Assembly: GCF_000875975.1 (NCBI RefSeq)
Contig: NZ_BAWW01000066.1
Span: 310,001 to 374,000 of the forward strand
Source: Parachlamydia acanthamoebae
GTDB lineage: Bacteria; Chlamydiota; Chlamydiia; Chlamydiales; Parachlamydiaceae
Length of the DNA: 64,000 nt
Direction of reading: 5' to 3'
The translations under genes and the position numbers were made by a program. This document shows positions 45,571 through 57,000 of the stretch, piece after piece. Within the stretch, counting starts at the first letter, position 1; every line of letters begins with the position of its first letter. The notes under the pieces are model-generated. The model saw only the letters and a list, made by a program, of their open reading frames with translations. It was not told the origin of the DNA and made no database searches.

Positions 45571-48205
45571 TTTGATCAGATTTCAGGGTTTTATACACAA
45601 TCTCATAAAGATTGTTTGAAATATTCTTTTGCGCCAAGATTCTTTCTAGCTGCTCTTTCATGACTTTCTTTCTTAAAAAATCCAATTTTGCATATTTTTT
45701 AAAGCCACCTGCCAGCTTGGCCGCGATCTGCGAATTCATCGGATCGAGATGAATGATCGTATCCGCCAAAAACGCATACCCCTCTCCATTATTTGCATTG
45801 AAATGCACATGGTTATCCATAAAGCTGGCGAAAAGGGCTCGTACAAGGTTCGGAACTTTAAAATCGAATACAGGATCGTGTGTCAAAGCCTTAACTTTCT
45901 CCAAAGTTCCATCCAATTTGCAAGAGGCTTGCACAGCTAACCACTTACACATCACGAGAGGATCATGCTTCCATCGGGCATAAAATTGATCGAGCACCTT
46001 TTGACGTGAAGGCGAATCAATTTGATTGAGCATTACAAGTGCAGAAAATTGGTCCGTCATATTCTTGGCTTTGGAAAACTGCTGCTCACAAAGACGGGTA
46101 AACTCGGGTTTGTAAGTGGCAGAAAGATAGGATAAACATAAATTTTTTAAAGTGCGATTGCTTACAGAAACTGCATCGAAGGTATACTCGGCATCCGAAT
46201 GACATTCTTGATAAATCTTTAGCAACTCATCTTCATAGCGCGTGGCCAATTCTAAAATTGCAAATTCACGCATCAGATGAACGCCATCAAAATCAATTTC
46301 CTTTTGCTTTTGATGCAACATTTCCTCGCTTGGCAAGGAGATGAGTTTCGCTTTTAAGGCCATATCTAATAAAGGATCTGTTAGAATTTTTCCAAAGGCT
46401 TCCATGAAGTCGTCATCGATCATCGGATCCTGCCCTTCATGCAATTCTTCAACCATTTCTAAAAGAACTTGCGTAGCCAATGTTTGGCTGGCATCCCAAC
46501 GATTAAACTGATTGGGATCGTAAGCCATTAGAAGAGCATAATCATGGCGACTATACGGGGCAGTCAAAGTGATAGGAGCTGTAAAATCTCGATTGACAGA
46601 AGGGATAGGTTTGCTAGCCACATCTTCAAAAATAAATGTTTCTTTATCTTTTGAAATGCATAGCACGGTTTCCATGCTCTTCTCTGAACTTCCTGGAGCC
46701 ATAAAGGAAAGAGATTCCCCTTTGTCATTTAGCAATCCAACCTTGAATGGAAAATAAAATGGGAGCTTTTCACTGCCATCGGGAGTGGGTGCGCTAGATT
46801 GAGCAACTGTCATCTCAAATCTTTTCTTCTCGGCATCATATTTAAAACCTAAGTCTACATGGGGTGTTCCACTTTGCGTATACCAACGTTTGAACTGCGT
46901 GAGATCTTTCTCTGAAGCTAATTCCATGGCATGCACAAAATCATCCGTGGTCACAGCTTGCCCATCATATAGCTCAAAGTATTTGTCTATCCCCTTTCGA
47001 AATTTTTCTTTTCCAATCAAGGTGTGAATCATCCGAATGACTTCAGCACCTTTTTTATACACAGTCGTGGTATAAAAATTATTAATCTGAATATAAGAGC
47101 TCGGTTTAATAGGATGCGCCATGGGCCCGGCATCTTCGGCGAATTGCAATTCACGTAAAGCTTGCACATCTTCAATACGATGAACCGTTCCCATATCCGC
47201 AGAGAACTCTTGATCGCGGAAAACAGTTAATCCTTCTTTCAAGGTCAGCTGAAACCAATCGCGGCAAGTAATGCGATTGCCTGTCCAATTATGGAAATAT
47301 TCATGCGCAATCACTTTTTCAACACGGGTAAAATTGTCATCTGTTGCAGATTCTGCATCTGCCATCACACAATTCGTATTAAAAACGTTCAAGCCCTTGT
47401 TTTCCATTGCACCCATGTTAAAGGAGTCGACAGCTACGATCATGTAGATATCAAGGTCATATTCTAAACCAAATACATCCTCATCCCATTTCATCGAGTG
47501 GATTAAAGATTGCATCGCATGATGACACTTGGACTCATTGCCTTTATCACAGTAAATCTTTAAATCGACTTTTCTTCCAGATCGTGTGGTATACACGTTT
47601 TCGATACATCCCAAATCCCCTGCCACCAAAGCAAATAAGTAGCATGGTTTTGCAAAAGGATCTTCCCATTGCGCCCAGTGTTTACCATTAGCCAAATCCC
47701 CTTTCCCAATCAAATTTCCATTGGATAAAAGCAAAGGAAAACGTGCTTTATCCGCAACGATGGTGGTCGTGTATTTGGACATCACATCTGGGCGATCTAG
47801 AAAGTAAGTAATTCGTCTAAAACCTTCTGGTTCGTTCTGCGTACAAAAAATTCCACCTGATTTATACAGGCCATCCAAAGCGGTATTTCCCTTTGGATTA
47901 ATTTCTGTCGTAATTTCCAATGTGCATGTTGGATTAAGAGCAGGAATCGTTAAACTTTTCTCATCCACTTGATATTGAGATGGGGATAGTGGTTCACCAT
48001 TCATTTTGACTGAAAGGAGTTGCATATGTTCTCCAGTCAGCACGAGAGGGGCTCCCTTTCCAGTTTCTGACTGCTTGATGAAAAGTTTCGAGGTTACTTT
48101 TGTTTTTTCATCTTCCAGATCGAAGTGGAGGTCCACTTTCTCGATCAAATAATCTGGAGATTTATAATCAGTTAAATAAATAGGCTTTGGAGCATCACTT
48201 TTCAT
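45563..48205 (-). CDS. pepN: Aminopeptidase N (M1 family)
   Basis: About 880 residues, the E. coli PepN length. Substrate-binding MGAMENKGLNVF and the zinc site HEYFHNWTG with the third ligand in TLKEGLTVF, 18 residues after the second His, are intact. The large helical C-terminal domain is present to the end. It removes N-terminal residues from peptides in the cytosol. I take the ATG at 48205 (product MKSDAPKPIYLTDY), typical of PepN; the frame extends to 48280 with a sequence not typical of the family. It follows the HAD-like gene by 17 bases and overlaps the 2H-archease gene by eight bases. Confidence 0.94.
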   Translation of the reverse strand: MKSDAPKPIYLTDYKSPDYLIEKVDLHFDLEDEKTKVTSKLFIKQSETGKGAPLVLTGEHMQLLSVKMNGEPLSPSQYQVDEKSLTIPALNPTCTLEITTEINPKGNTALDGLYKSGGIFCTQNEPEGFRRITYFLDRPDVMSKYTTTIVADKARFPLLLSNGNLIGKGDLANGKHWAQWEDPFAKPCYLFALVAGDLGCIENVYTTRSGRKVDLKIYCDKGNESKCHHAMQSLIHSMKWDEDVFGLEYDLDIYMIVAVDSFNMGAMENKGLNVFNTNCVMADAESATDDNFTRVEKVIAHEYFHNWTGNRITCRDWFQLTLKEGLTVFRDQEFSADMGTVHRIEDVQALRELQFAEDAGPMAHPIKPSSYIQINNFYTTTVYKKGAEVIRMIHTLIGKEKFRKGIDKYFELYDGQAVTTDDFVHAMELASEKDLTQFKRWYTQSGTPHVDLGFKYDAEKKRFEMTVAQSSAPTPDGSEKLPFYFPFKVGLLNDKGESLSFMAPGSSEKSMETVLCISKDKETFIFEDVASKPIPSVNRDFTAPITLTAPYSRHDYALLMAYDPNQFNRWDASQTLATQVLLEMVEELHEGQDPMIDDDFMEAFGKILTDPLLDMALKAKLISLPSEEMLHQKQKEIDFDGVHLMREFAILELATRYEDELLKIYQECHSDAEYTFDAVSVSNRTLKNLCLSYLSATYKPEFTRLCEQQFSKAKNMTDQFSALVMLNQIDSPSRQKVLDQFYARWKHDPLVMCKWLAVQASCKLDGTLEKVKALTHDPVFDFKVPNLVRALFASFMDNHVHFNANNGEGYAFLADTIIHLDPMNSQIAAKLAGGFKKYAKLDFLRKKVMKEQLERILAQKNISNNLYEIVYKTLKSDQNG

Positions 48206-48222
48206 GGATCTACTTTTGGTTG

Positions 48223-49206
48223 TTAAAATTCTACGAGTTCTAATAATTCTAAACGTTTTTGCTTCATCGAATGCGCACAAGCTTGCTGGACATGCTTAAT
48301 AAAATAATCCTCATCTTCAATCGCCTGAAGCATGTCGACGATCACCAAATTGTGTGTCTCGATCAAATCTCGAGCAGAGACAGAGCAGCCACTCCGGATA
48401 TCAATCGCATTGACAATGTTTTTCGGCTCTTGAGGGCGAATGTTGTCGTCAAAAAAAATGGCTATCGTATGAGGGTCTTCTAAATCAATCGGGAATAATT
48501 TGCCATAGGCAGCGTACTTTTGATGTTCGCTCCATTCTTTCCAACTATCTTGCACGCCCACATTGCATATTTTAAAAAATTGATAAATTTCTTGTAGTGA
48601 AATAACGGGTTTGGGTCTGTTTTCAATAAACAAATGGCGATTCTCAAACCGAGCGTTATATTTGATAAACTCGCATCCCAACTGTGTGTTAATTGCTTGC
48701 ACAATCTGGGGCAATTCTTTTCCAAAAGTCCGAATTTGCAAGGTGAAAGAAACCCTTTGGTTTTGCAAATGTCTAATCATCTTAAAGAAGGAGGGGAAAA
48801 TTTGAATAGGTTCCCCTGAAACAAATTTATTTAGACAATGGTGATATTCAGCTAAAACCTGATTTTTAATGGGATAGGCGGATGCCTGTATAAAGTCCGT
48901 AAAATGAAAAAGTTTTTGCAATCTTTTTTCTTTCAACTGTGAGTTATTTTTATCACCAGGCAAAAGATAACGGTAAACATATTCTTGATAAGAGATGGGC
49001 TCTGCGATGGACTCGCTCCATTTCTCTTTATACTTCTGCGCTAGTGCTCGATTGATAGTATCTTTCGCCGATTTGCCTGCGGCTTGGTCAGAAGCAATTA
49101 AGGTCTCATTGATGTCAAAATGAAGAATAAGCCGTTCTGCATAGCTTGGATGAAAAAGGGATAAGCAGATAAAGAGATAAAGGAATGTGTGTGATCCAAT
49201 TCTCAT
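48223..49206 (-). CDS. Secreted HAD-like protein
   Basis: 327 residues with an N-terminal signal peptide (SHTFLYLFICLSLFHPSYA, probable cleavage after about residue 23). The mature protein opens with LILHFDINETLIASD, a HAD motif I whose first Asp is kept but whose second acidic position is Asn (DxN instead of DxD). A late IAIFFDDNIR matches motif IV. HAD enzymes are phosphatases or related hydrolases; the DxN change makes phosphatase activity uncertain. AAAGGA lies eight bases before the ATG. First gene of the run with pepN, 2H-archease, rtcB and the alcohol dehydrogenase. Export to the periplasm or beyond is inferred from the signal peptide. Confidence 0.7.
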   Translation of the reverse strand: MRIGSHTFLYLFICLSLFHPSYAERLILHFDINETLIASDQAAGKSAKDTINRALAQKYKEKWSESIAEPISYQEYVYRYLLPGDKNNSQLKEKRLQKLFHFTDFIQASAYPIKNQVLAEYHHCLNKFVSGEPIQIFPSFFKMIRHLQNQRVSFTLQIRTFGKELPQIVQAINTQLGCEFIKYNARFENRHLFIENRPKPVISLQEIYQFFKICNVGVQDSWKEWSEHQKYAAYGKLFPIDLEDPHTIAIFFDDNIRPQEPKNIVNAIDIRSGCSVSARDLIETHNLVIVDMLQAIEDEDYFIKHVQQACAHSMKQKRLELLELVEF

Positions 49207-49292
49207 GACGACCGTCCTTTAGGCGTTAACAATAAGCTCAAAAAAGCAATATAACTTATTTATCGCTAATAGTCATGGGAAAAAAAGGGATA

Positions 49293-49324
49293 TTCTCCAA
49301 AAGCCCAAATGAGCTTTTGGAGAA
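49293..49324 (-). terminator. Strong terminator after the outer-membrane protein gene
   Basis: TTCTCCAAAAGC (49293-49304) and GCTTTTGGAGAA (49313-49324) form a perfect 12-bp stem with an eight-base loop, 11 bases after the stop. On the minus strand a T-rich tract (CCCTTTTTTTCCC) follows shortly after the stem. Confidence 0.75.
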
Positions 49325-49335
49325 AAATGAATGGC

Positions 49336-50046
49336 TTAAAACCAATAAGCTAGGCCTGCTTTAGCACCATATCCACGGATACCATGCTTTTCCTTGCTTA
49401 GACTGCGATTGTAAGCAGCACCAACATTGACTGATACTGTTTCACATAAGTCATATTCCAACATCGCCGCATAGCTTGGACCGCTTGTATGGTCTTTATT
49501 TTTCAATAGGTGCTTAATCGTTGTACGAGTGCGACTCCACCAGTATTGAACTTGTCCGCAAACTCTCAAATTAGGGCGAATACGATAGGTCGCTTCCAAT
49601 CCCATATAAGGGGAATAGGAACGGAATCTTTCCTTAAAAATCAACTTATACCCTTGAAATGGCATTTTAAACGTTGTGCGCATGAAAGAATAACCAAAGC
49701 CAACAACGGGTGTGACGATCAATTTTTCAAAAATAGGGAAGCAATGTCCAACTCCAATGCTTGCTGTAAACAAGTCACCTTGGTTCGCTCCATACAAAAT
49801 GCTTGGCTTAATGCACCATCCATCCTTAACGATGACAGTTGCGTCCGCTTTATACGCAATCAAATCCATTCTTTTCACAGTGCGGTTAAAATTCAATACG
49901 TCGACATGGACATAAGCTGGACCAAAATCCACTTTTCCCCAAACTTCTGCATGAATCTTTTGCTGACCTACAACAAATAGAAGCATGGAAAATGCGAAAA
50001 ATCGGGCAACTTTGTTCAAGTTAAATCGAATCTTTTCTTTCATCAT
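49336..50046 (-). CDS. Outer-membrane beta-barrel protein
   Basis: 236 residues from ATG 50046 (GAGGA five bases upstream; a second ATG follows at once). A signal peptide (ARFFAFSMLLFVVGQQKIHA) ends before EVWGKVDFGP. The mature part has alternating aromatic/polar strands (YMGLEATYRIRPNLRVCGQ) and ends GAKAGLAYWF with a terminal Phe, as required for barrel insertion. Four or five cysteines in the mature protein could be disulfide-linked, as in other chlamydial envelope proteins. The family is not identified; a porin-like or adhesin role is possible. Confidence 0.75.
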   Translation of the reverse strand: MMKEKIRFNLNKVARFFAFSMLLFVVGQQKIHAEVWGKVDFGPAYVHVDVLNFNRTVKRMDLIAYKADATVIVKDGWCIKPSILYGANQGDLFTASIGVGHCFPIFEKLIVTPVVGFGYSFMRTTFKMPFQGYKLIFKERFRSYSPYMGLEATYRIRPNLRVCGQVQYWWSRTRTTIKHLLKNKDHTSGPSYAAMLEYDLCETVSVNVGAAYNRSLSKEKHGIRGYGAKAGLAYWF

Positions 50047-50219
50047 TATTTCCTCATTAAACATAGCGTGTATGGAGTTTTTGAAATAGGTGTACATTTT
50101 TAAACGTAATGAGAATTAAAATCCAGAAAATTCGAGATTGTAAGGAACACAATTATTATTAATAATATAACAATTGAATGGTTTAGTTTCTTTTAAAATA
50201 ACGCGGGATAGAAAATTAA

Positions 50220-50242
50220 TTCGCGGCCATTTCAGCCGCGAA
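50220..50242 (-). terminator. Terminator after the giant gene
   Basis: TTCGCGGC (50220-50227) and GCCGCGAA (50235-50242) form an 8-bp GC-rich stem with a seven-base loop, 10 bases beyond the stop. On the minus strand TTAATTTTC follows, a moderate U-tract. Confidence 0.55.
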
Positions 50243-50252
50243 AAAAATCTAT

Positions 50253-51080
50253 TTATATTTTTCTGAAACCAACAACTTTAGCCTCTTCAAAAATAGGGAC
50301 CTGCTGAAGGTACTCCTTCAAGGGAGAAATGCAGATGCGCAAGAGGTTTTTTCCAATAAAAAATTTCGTCAGATTTAAAAGTGGGGGATGGGCATCAACA
50401 TCGGAGAAATCTTTTTGGATAGAAGCAATCAACCGTGTCACATGGTTAAAGATTGATTTTGCGTCTTCCATGTCAAGTGTGAGTCCATTTTCATTTATCA
50501 GCGTAGTCACGAATTGATCAAGCAAACCATAAAGTGTATGAGTCGTTTCCTTAAAAGCTCCTTTTTCATTCGCTTCAAAGATAAATTTAAACAATTCTAC
50601 GTAGTATTTTGAAAATGTGTGCGCATTAAACTTGTTTACAAGGGCCCGCGATTGAACGAGGATATTGACGATTTCATTGCTTTGCTTCGCATGCAAATCG
50701 ATTTCCTCAACATCATTTTCAACGAAAATTTTCACATTCAAAGAACTTCTTAATGCAGGCATACAAAATCCCAAAAGGTTCTTCTCCATCATAAATGCCG
50801 TGAGCTTTAAAAGCGGCGGATGGGCATTTATATCTGGAGATTCACTCTGAATAGTACTAATTAAAAGCACAATGCAGCGATAGAAAAGCATCACATTCAT
50901 CTCCTCAATCTTGCTGTGGTGCGGATCTTCATTCACTAACATCGTGATTGCTTGATCAACCAAACGATAGAGCTCTTTTGATTGACCAAGAAAAGCACCT
51001 TTCTCGTTTGCTTCAAATAGGAATGTCATGAACTCGAGGTAATACGCTCGAAATTTAAATGCGTCAAAATCCTTTAAATG
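50253..51080. repeat. Two-copy internal repeat coding the C-terminus of the giant protein
   Basis: Copy A (about 51080-50690) and copy B (about 50640-50253) each encode about 130 residues. Shared phrases are FLFEANEKGAF / FIFEANEKGAF, LVDQAITMLVNED / LLDQFVTTLINEN and INAHPPLLKLTAFMMEKNLL / VDAHPPLLNLTKFFIGKNLL. Confidence 0.75.
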
Positions 51081-54000
51081 ATCTCTGGCTTTTATTATCA
51101 CTTCAGCAATTTGAAGAGTCAGCTTTGAAAAAAAATGTGTCCCTATTACCGATCCATAGAGATCCCGCAATTCCTCCCCATGAAAAAAGAAAATTTTTAT
51201 AAAATATTGGATTAAAGGAGAACCATTAAATTCAAAAAAACCTTTTGTTTTTAATAAATCCCAAAAGACCTGGTAACAATCATACAATAATTGGTAACCA
51301 TATTGATCCCGCTCTTCCACGCTGCGATTTTTTAAAACCTCTTGGATGTATTGCAGCATATAAAAACTATAAGACACAGGGAATCGATCGGATGCAGAAC
51401 CTATTGCTAGATAGACCAAATTAAATAATAGTTTATTTTCTAAATATTGGAAAAGCTCTTCAACACATTGAGTACCTTCCTCTGACCTTGCTATAAAAGA
51501 GCACAGTATCTGTAAGCGACTTTCAAACTCATCGGTTTTGCACACATTTTGACTTAAGGAAAAAGCGCTTGCGAATGTATTCATCCAGTACGTCATTTCT
51601 TCGATCCGCTGCACCCTTTCCTTTAAGTTCATGGTAGGCACTCGATAATTCTCAATCTCAAGAAATAACAATGGCAAGAAGTCATGTTTATAAACCGACC
51701 GAATCTGGTCAACTTGGCATGCTTTCATGCAAGAAAACATGCGATTTCCAAACACACGCATTTTGGCATAAAAAAAGGCAAAATGTTCAGAAAAAAGACC
51801 TATACTTAAAGATTTTTTAAATAATTCAGTTCCTTTTTCAAAAAAATCCTCTTGTTCTAAAAAGCCTTGCATAAGCTCTAAGACTTTCGAGAATAACTCT
51901 ATCGAAGTCTTTTGTTCTGCTTTGACCAAATAGACGCCATGACATATAAACAAGTCTATCACAGGTTTAACAAATGCTTTTTCTTCATGCGCAATATTTA
52001 AATAAACATCAAAAAACTCCCTATAGCGAGAAAAGAATTGCTCGATCACCGGGGATCCAAACTCTTTTAGGATTGCCATTCCGCTTTTGAGACTATCTTC
52101 CGATTTTTTTTCTAAAAGAGCAGAAAGTATTTCGACAACAATTTCAGCTCTCTCTTCTTCTGCAATCCCATGACTTCCTTTGAGATCAAACTCAGGCCAT
52201 TTACCAAACAAACACACATAATATTTGAGCAAAGTGTGGGAAGAATGCTTTGCAGAAGAATGGCCCTTTAATAAGCTATTTAGATTGAATTTTGATGCAA
52301 TTTTTTCTATGCACGAAAGATAAAAATCTTCTCTTTGATTGATAAGAAGGCTCTCAAATTCATGCATAAGAAGGAGACTTCTTTTTATCTGAGAAAGATC
52401 CGGTTGATCTAAATAGATGAGAATAGCTTCCTCTAAAAGGTCCATTTTCTCTTTTGGATATTCTAACCATAATTCATTCTTTAGATGATCAACAACCGCA
52501 TTCACTAAAGAGTTATCATCCTCCTTTAAGTTCTTGAGCAAATATTTTAAACTTAGCAAGTATTCATATGCGTTAGATTTTAAAAATAGTTTCCCGAATT
52601 TGACAAATAGGTCTAGGCAAGCTAAGCGTGCAGTCGCATTGCCTTTTGAGAGAATTCTAAAAATGGCGATTAATTTTTCCCCTTTTTGTTTTCCTGAAAA
52701 CTGATTGGACGTACCTAACCATTTTTTAAAAATGCCACTAAACCGTGCAAGTAAATTGAAAGAAAGTTTATTCGTTTGAACATCCTTCCATATCACCTGA
52801 AAACATGATAGATATGCATCCACATTTTCCTGAATCAGCAATGTTTCAAACTTGGTAAACAAACGAAGAGACATCGGAAAGTGATAATTATTTGGATGAG
52901 TCGTCAATAGCTTAATAAGGTCCACAACGCATTCAGCCTTTTTTTTGTTCTCTAAATTCAGAGGATGAGCAATTTCTTGGCCTTCGAAGAAGAAAATTCG
53001 GAGTCTATAATAGATAGAGGCGGAAATCTTATCTAAATCAATGCTAGTTATAATATCTTTATAATCTTGTCGGTTCACGTTATTGCCAAAAAGATAACAA
53101 AAGAAATATTTATCTAGATGACCATGCAAGATCTTTAGATACTCACCTTTTTTCTTCCCCGTAGTGTTCTCAAACATAAGTAAAAGAATATTCATCACAG
53201 ATTTCAAATGCTTGAGAATGACTTCTTGATTAGATGCTTTAGAGATAAACTCAAATGTAATCCCATTGAACACCCCTTTGCAAAACTCGAAAACTTTTTC
53301 GCTAACAGAACTGTCTAAAAAGTCGCTAATCGGGTTCTCATCTAATAAGGCAAGCTCATGAATTTTTTTTTGTTCAGGAAATTGTTTAATCCAAAGTACC
53401 AAATAGGCGCTGAAATAACGATTAAATGTGTCCGAATTAAGTTTTCTTTGTGCAAGCATAAATTTTCCAAATGCTTCTAAGCAAAGAGCTTTTTCGGCGG
53501 GGTAAGGCTTAAATTTTAAGAAATACGCGTAAAAAAATTCCGCATTTTCATAATTCATATCCCTTACCATTCTTGCTGTAATGGCTCTGACAAATAATTC
53601 ATCTAACTGATCTGGAGGAAAAGCTTCATGCATGCTATCATTATGTAACACCTGAAAAAGGACATGTCCTGAATTAGAAAGCTCCTGCACGCGTTTTAAA
53701 ATAAATGTAAAATGCTTAGATTTTTGAGAAGCCAAAAAATGGGGAAATGTATCCTTCATTTTATCTCTGATCGCGCTGTTGGAATGTTCACAGCAAACCT
53801 CAAAGATTGGATCGATCAAAGCAAATTCTTTTCCCTTCATATAAACTTCTATGAGCTCAACTAGTTTAGGAATTAATTTTTTGGATGCAAAACCTTTCAT
53901 GCAAGATTTTTTTAGTATTGTTAACAAATTTTGCTCATCCTTAAGCGAAGCTTGTCCTTCAAATCTTTGCTTAAGGATCTGGAAAGCCTTGATAACCATT

Positions 54001-57000
54001 TCTTGAACAGGATGATCGATAAGATATTCGACATTATCGCCATTTGCATATTCAGGAAGGATCAATCCCTTGTTGTGGCCTAGCTTATATAGACGCTCAT
54101 AAAACTCCTTTTTTTCGGCCTGTAATTCTTCAACTTCCAAAAAGGCTGCAAGATCCGGATCTTTTATCCACAATTCAACGGAGAATAAACGACTTTTTTC
54201 GATTAATGGAAAGATTTCATTTAAACAAGCAAATTTTGTCTTTGGGAATGTTTTCAAACGATCTTTTCTAATAAAAATTTCCTTAAAAATGTCAACCAAT
54301 TGCTCTTTGATTTTGCGAGATCCCTGTGCACTTACTTTTTTAATCAGATCCATCCAATATCGGGTTTTCTGCGTATCCATAGCTGCAATCAATTTTATGT
54401 ATGCGCTTAAAAGGATATTATCAACCTGTGAAGTCTTTTTTAAGGCATTGAGAAGAGCCTTTGAATATTCTGTCTTGAAATTATCACGTACAACAAAGCG
54501 CTCTAGCGAAATCAAATGGTAAATAGGCCCGTAATTTTTTTTCTCCATGCAAACATCTAGCAAAGCTTCCCAAATCAAGCAGTCACTTGCCTCAACTGTC
54601 ATTTTTTTATCATAGGAACTGATCAACAAAGATTTAAAACCATTTTCATCAGCTGGTAATAGATGATTGCCTAACAAGATAAGGGCTTGCACAGTCTCAG
54701 CATTCAGCTCGACAAAATGCTTACATATATAGTCGCCCCAAAATGATGCAAAAGGAAGATTTGCGTAATGTGTCAATGTTTTAATAAGCTCTTCAATCAC
54801 TTTGATATGATGCTTTTCCATGCTTCTTTCCGATACAACCGCTTTCCACAAATGGTGGAAGCCAAGCACCTCCTCAACCGTTGCATCTGACTTTTGTAAT
54901 GTTTCTATGCTCAGATCATACAAATGTTTTTTGCGATCCCCAAGAAAGCCTTGAGAAGTTTTCCACATGATTAGATTCTGTATAAGACGAGAAAAATTGT
55001 CTTTAGAACCGAGCGATAGGCTATAATTGATCAGATGTAATTGATGAACTTGCAGGGTCTCTTTTAAACCTCTAGAAATGTCTGAATACTCCAATAAAGT
55101 ATCTAAACAAAATTCTGTTTGAATGGGGTAGCGATGATAGTCAGGCAAAACTTCGTCAAGTAGAAGAGAAAGCAGTTCATTAAACTCCATTAAAAAATCT
55201 TTCTTAGAAAGATTTTGAAGAATGGTAAAAATCCAAGTCACCTTCTCATTTTGTTCAATCTGCAAATGTTGGATATCAGGACTCAAAATGATCCCTTGAA
55301 TCTTTTGTAAAATCCTTTTATTTTGATATTTCTTCTGTTCCGCAATAAATGTGGAGAAAAATTGTCTAACAATCTTTTTTAATTCCTCCGAGTGGTTTTT
55401 CAGACACCTCGAAGCCAAACGTTGGATAGATGCTGCGGCAGACTCAACATGTAACGAGTCGATCTCTTGTTTTAAAGCATTAAGCTGAATATCCATTTTG
55501 TCATCCTCGCTCAAATAAGCCATATAGCTAGAGGGAACTGATGCGCTTACAACAACTTTTCCTCCATTTCTTATGTGGTTTTGAACAAGGCTTCTTAATC
55601 GATGAGAATAGATTTCTGCATCAGGTAATGGACTTGTCTTGCAAATCAAATTGATCATTTTTTGCTGATCCTTGTGAAAATGCGTTCCAATCAAACGTGT
55701 AGCTAAATCCACGATTGGATAAAAATGCCTTGGAATCGGTTTCCAAACCTGAAAGTCTCTTCCTTCGTTCCACAAAGTGACACTTGATTCAATCGATCCT
55801 TTTTGCAATGTTTTTTCTAATAAAGATGTCCATATTTCATGACGAGTAGAATGAATAATTTTATGACGCACTAAAAAGAGTAAAAATTCATGCGCAAAGG
55901 TTAAATGCCCTGCCTCACAAAGAGTATTCAGAAATTGGCCAAATATGAAGTGGCTTTCATTTTCAAATTGCTTTAAATATCTATTTAAGCGCGTATTTTC
56001 CAATATATGTCTGATTACTTCTAAAAATTTAACAATTTGATCTATGGGTAATTTTTGATAAGTAGAGGCAAGTTCTAAAACCAGACTGTAACATTCAGAA
56101 ACATTTTTAAATGTTCCCAGCTTCATTTTAGAAAGAATATCAAAAATATAATGTGGGTTCGCAAATCGCATGGTTTTAATTAATTGCATTGCGCATGATT
56201 CGTCTAAAAGCACAAACGGAGATTCTCTCCACAGATAAGACGCATATACGTGTGAACTTTGAATACCTGCTAAGGCCAGTATCCAAGACTGCAAGGGCGA
56301 ATATTGTTTTTGATGAAAAGCAAATTTCTCGAACAACTTTGTTCCCCAAGGTACATTGGAGAAAACCAATAAATTGTGAATTTGTTCTGTTAATATCACT
56401 TGCTTTTTCTCATCTACATTCGCATGCACAACAGGAAAATTGTGAATAAGCGCTTCTAGATAAAGTTGTTCTGGAATGCATGTTTGGCATGTCGCTAATA
56501 AGTAAAAATTCAAGCAAAATAAGAAATCATTTTGAACACCAGTATTTGCATAAATCGCTTCTTGGAGAGGATAAAGAAGATTTTTTAGATGAAAGTGATA
56601 AGGAGATAGCTGTGATCCTTCATTTGGATAAAAAGTATTAAGCGGCATATAGGCGTCAAAAAGTGCTTTCAAATACTTTTGATGATGTGTATTTTCTGCG
56701 ACAGTTTTTACGCAGGTATGATAGCCTTGCAATGGATCCATTCGAAGAAAAATGGAATACCCGTCTTCTTGAATTCGAATAGCTGGCAAACCTTCATGTT
56801 TAGTTAAGATAATCCTTACACCAGCATGATTAAATAGTGGACGCTTACTCCCTAGTGCCAATAGTGCAAAACATTGATGCATTTGAACCACTTCTTCTAC
56901 CGAGAGACCATACTCCAAAACCCCCTGCCCCATTAAAGCAAAAATGGAATGGGGTTCTGCGGAATCATCTTTTGATAACAATTGATCGCAAATAAGATCT

